From Pseudomonas baetica (GTDB lineage Bacteria; Pseudomonadota; Gammaproteobacteria; Pseudomonadales; Pseudomonadaceae): a DNA stretch of 64,000 bases. The notes beneath the pieces are model-generated. The model saw only the letters and a list, made by a program, of their open reading frames with translations, was not told where the DNA came from and ran no database searches. The stretch's first letter is position 1, and every line of letters starts with the position of its first letter. A program made the position numbers and the translations under genes. Shown here one piece after another: positions 33,849 to 40,682 of this stretch. The stretch covers positions 2,480,001 through 2,544,000 of the forward strand of contig NZ_PHHE01000001.1 in NCBI RefSeq assembly GCF_002813455.1. Direction: 5' to 3'.

Positions 33849-34259
33849 ATGTATATCGGCAAAGCCGCCCAGCTGTCGGGCACCACAGTCAAAAGCATTC
33901 GCCATTACGAAGAAATCGGCCTGTTGCCAGAGCCCAAGCGTGAAGGCAAATACCGCATCTACAGCCAGCAAAGTGTCGAGGTGTTGACGTTCATCAAGTG
34001 CGCCCAGCAACTGGGTTTCAAGCTCAAAGAGCTGCAGGTGATCCTCAACAACTACCGCGGCGACGAATTCCCATGGGACATGGCGCAACGAGCCATTGCC
34101 GAAAAAAAAGCCGAACTGGTGACCCAGATCGGCGATTTGCAGCAGTTGCACGACGGCCTCGAAGCGTTCGAAAACAACCTCAACGATGCGCGACAGGAAT
34201 GTCAGTTCGAGCGCATTGCCCGTTATGGCGAAAAAAACCCGGGCACTACCCTGAACTGA
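33849..34259 (+). CDS. MerR-family transcriptional regulator
   Basis: A 136-residue regulator. The N-terminal winged helix has YIGKAAQLSGTTVKSIRHYEEIGLLPEPKREGKYRIYSQQSVEVLTFIKCAQQLGFKLKELQ, followed by a dimer helix (AIAEKKAELVTQIGDLQQLHDGLEAFENNL) and a short tail with one Cys (ECQF). The metal-binding Cys pair of CueR/ZntR is not present, so a drug-, redox- or lipid-type signal is more likely. It lies between the oxidoreductase gene and the 3' end of the biosynthetic operon, and matching promoters occur in front of both. A candidate own promoter, TTGCAA-N20-TATAAT, spans 33754-33785. Confidence 0.88.
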   Translation: MYIGKAAQLSGTTVKSIRHYEEIGLLPEPKREGKYRIYSQQSVEVLTFIKCAQQLGFKLKELQVILNNYRGDEFPWDMAQRAIAEKKAELVTQIGDLQQLHDGLEAFENNLNDARQECQFERIARYGEKNPGTTLN

Positions 34260-34328
34260 AAACCCTGCTGCGCCGCATGACCGGGTTCGCCTGTCGTCTC
34301 AGGGCAGGCGCGCCCGGTCGTTGGCGAG

Positions 34329-36950
34329 TCAGCCCGGCACCGCCTCCCCTTCTGTGCGCAGCGCTTGAACCGGCGCATGCACCGGCGTAATCGCCGCAAA
34401 GAACCACGGCGATACCAGCGTCACCAGGACAATGGTCATGACCCCGCTGGAAAACAGCGCCATCGCCACCAATGCGCCGAGATCGACAATCGGCTTGAAG
34501 TCGGAAAACAGCAGCGCCATGAAGCCCACGGAGAAGATCACCACGTTGATCACCGTCGAACGGCCGACGCTGTGCATCGCCTGCAAGATAGCCGCGTCGA
34601 TCTCAATGCCCTGCTGCACCAGCAACTTGATCCGCGACAGCAGGTGCACGGCGTAATCGACCACCCCGACCACGAGGAACGTCACCAGCGTCGTGCCGAT
34701 GTTCAGCTCGATGCCGAACAGGAACATGAAGCCGTAGACCGTCACCGACGTGGTCAGCAAGGTCAACATGCCGAGCACCCCGAGGCGTACCGATTTGAGC
34801 CAGTACATCATCATCAACGTGACGACCAGCAAGGCGAGGGAAAAACTCAGCACCTGACCCTGAGTGATTTCCTGCAACACCCCGGTCCAGATCAACGGCG
34901 TGCCGGCGTGGGTCACCTCAAGGTTGGCCGGTTTGTTCACCAGTAGCCAGGCGTCTAGGCGGTCGAGCATGCCCTGATAGTCGCTGGCGACCGACGAGGT
35001 CATGGTGTACAGGGTCAGGGCCTTGGAGAAGTCGGCATTGAGCACGTTGTTCAGGTCCGAACCGCCACCGTTTTCGAACAGCATCACGTGCTGCTCGATC
35101 AGCGAATTGCCCGGCACTTCAAAGCGCTCGATCTGCCCGTCATCATTGACCGACGTTACTTTCTCCACGGCATTCGGTACCCGCAGATATTCCGGGTTCA
35201 TGTCGTTGAGCACCAGGTTCATGCGCTTGACGTAAGTCGCCAGCGAGTAGCCGTAACTGACGTTCGGCTGCTGTTTGATGAAGTGGTCGAGCTTATCGAT
35301 GAACTGCACCACTTCGGTGGTCAGCACGCCGCGTGGTTCTTTGCTGTCGATGGCGATCCAGCCCGGCGCCGTGCCCGCTACTTTGGCGTGGTTGATGAAC
35401 TGATCGGACACGCGAATGTGGCTTTCCGGCTTGAAGTAAGCAATGCCGGAGTCTTCAATATCGACGCGGAAGGTGAACACGGTGGCCAGTGCCAGCAACG
35501 GCAGCATGACCATCAGGATCGGTTTGCGAAAGCGGATCATCCAGGCACAGAACGCCACCAGATACCGCGAGATGATCGATTCCTTGTGCACTTCAGCCTT
35601 GGCCTGCTGCGGCTGATCCTTGCCCCAAATGGAAATCCACGCCGGAATCAGCAACAACGAAATGATCAGCGCCGCGGTCAGACCGATCGACATGAACACG
35701 CCGAAATTGCGGATGCTGACAATGTTGTTGGTGGTGGAAATCATGAACGTGGCGATGGTCGTCACGGTCGTCAACACCACCGGCACCACCATCAAGCGCT
35801 GGGTTTCGCGGTTGGCCTCACGATTGCTCTTGCCCGCGTTTTTCTGCTCGTAATATTCAGCCATCACATGGATCGCATCGGAGCAGCAAATGGTGAACAG
35901 GAACACCGGCAGCACACTGGTCAGCAGGTCGAACGGCACCCGCAACAGCGCCATCAGGCCCAAGGTCCAGATGGTGCAGAACAGAATATTGAACAGCGGC
36001 AGCAGCACGCCCAGTGGTTTGCGGAAGAAGAAAATCAGCAGCAAGGTAATCAGCAAAAACACGATCGGGAACAACACCGCCAGGTCGTGATCGATGATCT
36101 CCTGCTGCGCGGCGATGAAGATCGGCATGCCGGCAATGAAGATTTCGTCCTTGTACTCCGGGTGCTCGGCCTGATACTGCGCGACGATGCCGCGCACGAT
36201 CTGATAGGCGCGCAATTGCGCCTGGGCGTCGTCCTGCTTGGTGCCGAGTTCAGCCACCAGCATCGCGACTTTCTTGTCCTTTGACACCACCCCGTCGACC
36301 ATCAACTCGTTGCCCATGATCTGCGACTCGACCAGCGCCGGGTCCATGTCATAGGCATTGAGGGTTTTGTGGATCAACAACTCGCCGTCGTCGGTCAGGA
36401 CGATGTTTTCCAGGTCGCCCATCGAGGCCATTTCGCGGATCGGGTTGATCCGCTCGGCGAGAAAGGTCAGGAACAGCTGATCATGGGAATCCCAGTTCTG
36501 GCTCTGGGCATGATCACGCAAGGCCTTGGCGTTGGCGTAATCGTTCTGCGAAAAACCACCCTCGAGAATGTCCCGGGTCAACAACTGCGCACGACTGTCG
36601 TCCGGGTGCCGGGCAACGATCTGCGCCAACTGATCCTTGTCGGCATCGTTGGCCAGGATCATCTTGCGCACCGACTGCGACATCGAAAACAGCGCGTTGA
36701 GCGTGTTTTTGTTGAACACCGTTTGCGGGTTGTTCAGCGCCACCATCACCGAGTCGAACGTGCCGGTGAACTCACCCTGCAAATCGATGATGGTCTTGCG
36801 CGCCGGGTGGCTTTCCTTGAGCAGATAAGGGTTGGTGTCGGACACCAGCGCGCCCAGCGTATAAGTGAAATACGCCGTAATCGCCACCAGCAGGAAAACA
36901 ATCGCCCGCGCATAGCGCTCGACGAAATTCAGATATCTTTCCATGATCAT
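34329..36950 (-). CDS. MMPL/RND-superfamily lipid exporter of the biosynthetic operon
   Basis: An 873-residue inner-membrane protein with two repeats, each with one helix, a large periplasmic domain and five further helices (about residues 17-35, 270-450, 478-495, 700-860). The fourth-helix region VFLFTICCSDAIHVMAEYYEQK and its partner TFLVVGVVDYAVHLLSR hold the acidic residues used for proton coupling in COG1033/HpnN-type RND proteins. Members export hydrophobic molecules such as hopanoids or mycobacterial lipids. It is the last gene of the operon, 27 bp after the LolA-like gene, and most likely moves the pathway product out of the inner membrane. Confidence 0.88.
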   Translation of the reverse strand: MIMERYLNFVERYARAIVFLLVAITAYFTYTLGALVSDTNPYLLKESHPARKTIIDLQGEFTGTFDSVMVALNNPQTVFNKNTLNALFSMSQSVRKMILANDADKDQLAQIVARHPDDSRAQLLTRDILEGGFSQNDYANAKALRDHAQSQNWDSHDQLFLTFLAERINPIREMASMGDLENIVLTDDGELLIHKTLNAYDMDPALVESQIMGNELMVDGVVSKDKKVAMLVAELGTKQDDAQAQLRAYQIVRGIVAQYQAEHPEYKDEIFIAGMPIFIAAQQEIIDHDLAVLFPIVFLLITLLLIFFFRKPLGVLLPLFNILFCTIWTLGLMALLRVPFDLLTSVLPVFLFTICCSDAIHVMAEYYEQKNAGKSNREANRETQRLMVVPVVLTTVTTIATFMISTTNNIVSIRNFGVFMSIGLTAALIISLLLIPAWISIWGKDQPQQAKAEVHKESIISRYLVAFCAWMIRFRKPILMVMLPLLALATVFTFRVDIEDSGIAYFKPESHIRVSDQFINHAKVAGTAPGWIAIDSKEPRGVLTTEVVQFIDKLDHFIKQQPNVSYGYSLATYVKRMNLVLNDMNPEYLRVPNAVEKVTSVNDDGQIERFEVPGNSLIEQHVMLFENGGGSDLNNVLNADFSKALTLYTMTSSVASDYQGMLDRLDAWLLVNKPANLEVTHAGTPLIWTGVLQEITQGQVLSFSLALLVVTLMMMYWLKSVRLGVLGMLTLLTTSVTVYGFMFLFGIELNIGTTLVTFLVVGVVDYAVHLLSRIKLLVQQGIEIDAAILQAMHSVGRSTVINVVIFSVGFMALLFSDFKPIVDLGALVAMALFSSGVMTIVLVTLVSPWFFAAITPVHAPVQALRTEGEAVPG

Positions 36951-36977
36951 GCGGTTCCAGGTCGTCGGGGTCGGCGC

Positions 36978-37814
36978 TTAGCGGGCAGACACGGCAAAGT
37001 CCGGCAGGTCACCGGTTTTCAGCCCGCGTTTGATGGCGGTCTGGGTGAAGAGGCGGTCTTCCAGAGAGACGTTGTACTGCAACTGGTTGAAGCGCATTTC
37101 CGAGCGCGTGCCGTCGATAAAGTGTTCGGTCTCACTGAGCACGATGCTGTCGATCGAATCGATGGTCGCGACTTTCTGCGTGCGCATCTGCTTGATCAGC
37201 ACACCTTTGACGTCGAAGAAGTCCTGACGCATGACCAGGAAATTCTGCTTGTCGATCCACACCTTCAGCTTGTTGTAACCGGTCTTGGCCAGCACTTCGG
37301 GGGAGGCGGGTTCGCGCTCGATCACGTAGCAGTCGCGGCCCTTGATCTGTTCTTCGCCGACGAGTTTCTGCGAGTAGTCCTTGACGCGGATCTTGTCCAG
37401 ATCGGCGTACGAGTACTCACTGCCCATGAACGAGCCGCGCTTGTCGGTGGTGGAGATGCGGCGGGTTTGACGGCTGACCGGCAGGTACATCCACTGGCTG
37501 TCTTCCAGGCCGAGGGGTTCGTGCGGGTTTTCGATGTGGAAGGCCACGTCACGGACATCGGTCGGCGCGGAAAAGTACATGCTGAACTTGTCGCTGTCCG
37601 GGTAATCCTTTTGCAGGTAGGTGAACTCGCGAACCCGGGTATTGCCTTTCTTGTCATGCAGGATCAGCGAAACCTGGGACATGAAGCTGTTCCCGTCATT
37701 GCGATCGCGCACCTGACGGATGATCTCATCGGCATTGCCGGCCTCGGCGGCACTGGCGCAGGCGCTGCCGAGGATCAGTGCGGCGGTGGTCAGACTTTTC
37801 AAAAACGGCAACAT
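36978..37814 (-). CDS. LolA-like outer-membrane lipoprotein-sorting/lipid-carrier protein
   Basis: A 278-residue exported protein. Start ATG at 37814 (MLPFLKSLTTAALILGSACASA) with AAGGAAG upstream; longer readings enter the preceding gene. After the signal peptide the domain matches COG2834-type proteins that accompany RND lipid exporters: MSQVSLILHDKKGNTRVREF, GLEDSQWMYLPVSRQTRRIS, GSFMGSEYSYADLD and CYVIEREPASPEVLAKTGYNKLKVWIDKQNFLVMRQDFFD. The fold is an open barrel that carries one hydrophobic molecule through the periplasm. It fits as shuttle between the RND exporter and the DUF1302-type barrel encoded on either side. Confidence 0.85.
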   Translation of the reverse strand: MLPFLKSLTTAALILGSACASAAEAGNADEIIRQVRDRNDGNSFMSQVSLILHDKKGNTRVREFTYLQKDYPDSDKFSMYFSAPTDVRDVAFHIENPHEPLGLEDSQWMYLPVSRQTRRISTTDKRGSFMGSEYSYADLDKIRVKDYSQKLVGEEQIKGRDCYVIEREPASPEVLAKTGYNKLKVWIDKQNFLVMRQDFFDVKGVLIKQMRTQKVATIDSIDSIVLSETEHFIDGTRSEMRFNQLQYNVSLEDRLFTQTAIKRGLKTGDLPDFAVSAR

Positions 37815-37873
37815 GACAACTTCCTTTTCGTTGGATGAATGCACCTGCGCACGAGAGCGGCAGGCGTGATGGG

Positions 37874-39172
37874 TCAGAACAGATAACCGGCCGACAGCCG
37901 CACTTGATCGCGCTTGCTGTACTCGCCAAAAGTCTTCTCGGGCTTGCCGAAAAACACGTCGACTTCCAGGCCGAGCTTGATGTAGTCGACCGGCTTGTAG
38001 GTGAAGATGCCTTGCAGCAAGGCGTCGTCCTGAAACGGCGGTGAGCCACCGACCACCAGACGACTCTTGAGACGGTCCTGCCAATGGGTGCCCTCGGCCG
38101 ACAGGGTGAACAGCGGCTCATACTTGTCCTGCAACATGCCGTCCTGCCAGTCGAGCAGCACTTGTTCCTGCCATTGCGCGGAGATCAGCCAGTCGCGCAG
38201 CAGGTAGTCGACACCCAGCAGCGACTTGACCATGGGCGTGCTGTCGGCACCGTAGGCTCGCGTCGGATTGGTCACGCGCCAGTTGTCGAAATACGCGACC
38301 TCGCTGCGCACCACGATGCTGTGCCCGGCGTCGATCGCCAGCCCGGCACCGCCCATGGTGTAACGGGGAAACTGCCGTTCCAGCCGCGTGCGACCGTCGT
38401 CGGCGAGGCCTTCGACCGCGTACACAGGATCTTGCTGACGGGCGCTCAAGGCTACAAAACTGGTGTCCACCGCGCCGATCCGGCCATTGGCGCTCAGGCC
38501 ATAGGAATAGCCCTTGTCGCCGTCATAACCGGGCTTGGAGTCGAGCAGGAAATACTGCGGATCCGGCGTGGCAAACAGCGGCGCGGCAAATTCACTGCCC
38601 TCCACCGGCGCCCGGTTTTTCAAGAAGTCAGTGATCCACAGCGCCTCCAGTTCCCACTCGCCCACCGGTTGTGCAAAACGCACCATGGGCACGGCGATGC
38701 GACTGTCTTCGAGCAGCGGCGTCAGGCCATCGCGATAGTCCAGCGGGTTGATCTGATCGAGCACGCGCAATTCATCCGCACGGCCCCAGACCACTTGCTG
38801 CCAGCCCACCGTCACTTCGCCGTCACCCAGCGAATGGCCAACGTAGAGGTGCCGCCAATCGGCGTCGAAACGGTACTTGTCCCGCGCCCGTTCGCTGTAC
38901 GGATTGTTGCCGTCGTAGCGCGCGTCATAACGCACGCGGCCCTTGGCCTTGTAGTAACCGCCCTCCCAGTTGTCTTCCAGATTGGCCTTGAAATACACGG
39001 CTTTTTGCGTGACCTGATCGTCGCCGTGCAGGCGCAAAGCCGTGGCCACGCCGACTTCACCGTCGGCGTAATCGGGCTTCAGATCATCGATGGTCAATTC
39101 GGCCATCGCGGTGGGCGCAGCCATGCACGCCCACACCGCATACACGATGTGACTGTTGTGAAATCGAGGCAT
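37874..39172 (-). CDS. DUF1302-type outer-membrane protein
   Basis: A 432-residue exported protein. Signal sequence at residues 1-24 (AVWACMAAPTAMA). The body is a chain of amphipathic beta-strands with DUF1302-like motifs: GWQQVVWGRADELRVLDQINPLDYRDG and WLISAQWQEQVL, ending LSAGYLF with a terminal Phe as outer-membrane barrels do. It is shorter than the DUF1302 protein at 11869. It begins 2 bp after the upstream SDR gene stop and precedes the LolA-like gene, so it is the likely outer-membrane component for the same product. Confidence 0.75.
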   Translation of the reverse strand: MPRFHNSHIVYAVWACMAAPTAMAELTIDDLKPDYADGEVGVATALRLHGDDQVTQKAVYFKANLEDNWEGGYYKAKGRVRYDARYDGNNPYSERARDKYRFDADWRHLYVGHSLGDGEVTVGWQQVVWGRADELRVLDQINPLDYRDGLTPLLEDSRIAVPMVRFAQPVGEWELEALWITDFLKNRAPVEGSEFAAPLFATPDPQYFLLDSKPGYDGDKGYSYGLSANGRIGAVDTSFVALSARQQDPVYAVEGLADDGRTRLERQFPRYTMGGAGLAIDAGHSIVVRSEVAYFDNWRVTNPTRAYGADSTPMVKSLLGVDYLLRDWLISAQWQEQVLLDWQDGMLQDKYEPLFTLSAEGTHWQDRLKSRLVVGGSPPFQDDALLQGIFTYKPVDYIKLGLEVDVFFGKPEKTFGEYSKRDQVRLSAGYLF

Positions 39173-39174
39173 CG

Positions 39175-39939
39175 CTACATTCCCAACCCGACACCGCCAT
39201 CGATCACCAGACTCTGCGCGGTCACCCCGCCAGCCTCGGGGCTGGCCAGGTAACGCACCATCGCCGCCACTTCTTCGCTCTGGATGAAACGGCGCATCGG
39301 CAGTTTCTTCTTCGCGTTGCGAACGATCTGTTCCTGGGTCAAACCGGCAATCGCCGCTTGCGTCGCCAGTTCACCCTGCAACATCGGCGTATCGATCCAC
39401 GCCGGCAGAATCGCATTGACGGTGATCTGCCGCGAAGCGAGATCCAGCGCCAGCGCCTTGGTCATGCCGACGATGCCGTGTTTGGAGGCGCAGTACGCGG
39501 TGTTGCGCACCTTGCCGGCACGGCCGAGGATCGACGACATGTTGATGATTCGCCCACGGTCGGGCATCAGCGCCAGGCACAACGAGGTCACGTAGAACGT
39601 GCCGTTGAGGTTGACCGAAATCACCTTGTGCCAGTTGTGCAGATCCTCCGGCTCGTTCTCGTTGCAGATGCCGGCACTGTTGACCAGCACATCAACGTAT
39701 TCGACTTGCGAACCGAGTTTCTTGAACAACGCCTCCATGGCCGGCAGGTCGGCAATGTTTGCTGCATGGGTTTCGACCCGCGCCTTGATCTGCTTCTGTT
39801 GCTCGTCGACCCAGCGTTGCAGTTCGGCCAGATCGAGATCCAGCAGGATCAGGCGATTGTCGGCGTCGGCGGCAAAGTTCTCGGCAACCGCGCGGCCGAT
39901 GCCTTTGGCCGCACCGGTGATCAGAATGGTCCGGCTCAT
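39175..39939 (-). CDS. SDR-family ketoreductase-like enzyme 1
   Basis: A 254-residue classical short-chain dehydrogenase. NAD(P) motif TGAAKGIGRAV (residues 8-18), NSAG (about 90), catalytic Ser in NMSSILG and the pair YCASKHG. The Asp-rich LLDLDLAEL after strand 2 suggests preference for NAD(H) over NADP(H). It resembles 3-hydroxybutyrate-dehydrogenase-type SDRs more than FabG. In this operon it could reduce a beta-keto or other carbonyl of the growing or released chain. Its start overlaps the stop of the FabG-like gene (ATGA). Confidence 0.85.
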   Translation of the reverse strand: MSRTILITGAAKGIGRAVAENFAADADNRLILLDLDLAELQRWVDEQQKQIKARVETHAANIADLPAMEALFKKLGSQVEYVDVLVNSAGICNENEPEDLHNWHKVISVNLNGTFYVTSLCLALMPDRGRIINMSSILGRAGKVRNTAYCASKHGIVGMTKALALDLASRQITVNAILPAWIDTPMLQGELATQAAIAGLTQEQIVRNAKKKLPMRRFIQSEEVAAMVRYLASPEAGGVTAQSLVIDGGVGLGM

Positions 39940-40673
39940 GGCATTTTCAACCCGCCGTTGACCGACAGGACCTCCCCGGTCAGGTACAAACCGCGATCGG
40001 CGAGGTACAGCACCGCTTCGGCAATTTCTTCCGGTTCCGCGTAGCGCTTGATCAGCAGACGCGACTGGATTTCTTCCTCCTGACTGCCGATCAGCGCCGT
40101 ACTCATCTCGGTCTTGACGATGCCCGGCGCTACCGCGTTGACGCGAATATTGCGTGGCGCCAGCTCCACCGCCAAGGCACGGGTCAACGATTCGACCCCG
40201 CCCTTGGCGGCGGCATAGTTGCTCTGCCCTTTGCCAGGCTTCTGCGCCGCCACCGAACTGATGTTAACGATGCAACCTTTGCGCTGGCGCAACATGCCCG
40301 GCACCACCTGCTGACAGCAAAGCATCGTGCCAATCAGGTTGGTCTGGATCACGTCGACCAGGTCGCGCGCCGACATCGTCGCCAGCAGACCGTCGCGGGT
40401 GATGCCGGCGTTGTTGACCAACAGATCGATACGCTGAAAATGCTGATCGACCCGCTCGAAAAACGCCTTGATGCTGTCGCCGCTGCTGACATCGCACTGC
40501 AATGCCAAGCAATCGATGCCCGACGCCTGAACTTCATCGCGCAAGGTCATTGCCGCGACTTCATCGCGCACGTAACTGAACGCGATCTGATAACCCGCCC
40601 CGGCCAGGGCCAGGACAATCGCCCGACCGATGCCACGACTGCCACCGGTCACCACTGCTACTTTATTCGGCAT
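39936..40673 (-). CDS. FabG-like 3-oxoacyl-ACP reductase
   Basis: A 245-residue SDR with all FabG marks: TGGSRGIGRAI (residues 9-19), NNAGITRDGLLATM, NISSVAAQKPGKGQSNYAAAKGG holding the catalytic Ser, Tyr and Lys, and the ending YLTGEVLSVNGGLKMP. The expected reaction is NADPH-dependent reduction of 3-oxoacyl-ACP to 3-hydroxyacyl-ACP, here on the ACP of this operon. It is a paralogue of the housekeeping gene, which sits in the fab cluster elsewhere. It is 9 bp downstream of the aminotransferase/reductase fusion gene. Confidence 0.88.
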   Translation of the reverse strand: MPNKVAVVTGGSRGIGRAIVLALAGAGYQIAFSYVRDEVAAMTLRDEVQASGIDCLALQCDVSSGDSIKAFFERVDQHFQRIDLLVNNAGITRDGLLATMSARDLVDVIQTNLIGTMLCCQQVVPGMLRQRKGCIVNISSVAAQKPGKGQSNYAAAKGGVESLTRALAVELAPRNIRVNAVAPGIVKTEMSTALIGSQEEEIQSRLLIKRYAEPEEIAEAVLYLADRGLYLTGEVLSVNGGLKMP

Positions 40674-40682
40674 GACCGTTCC

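Noticed and set aside
35088..37838. Long plus-strand ORFs (398 and 489 codons) across the RND exporter and LolA-like genes
   Set aside because: Translations are His/Gln/Arg-rich antisense sequence; the minus-strand products have complete family architecture.
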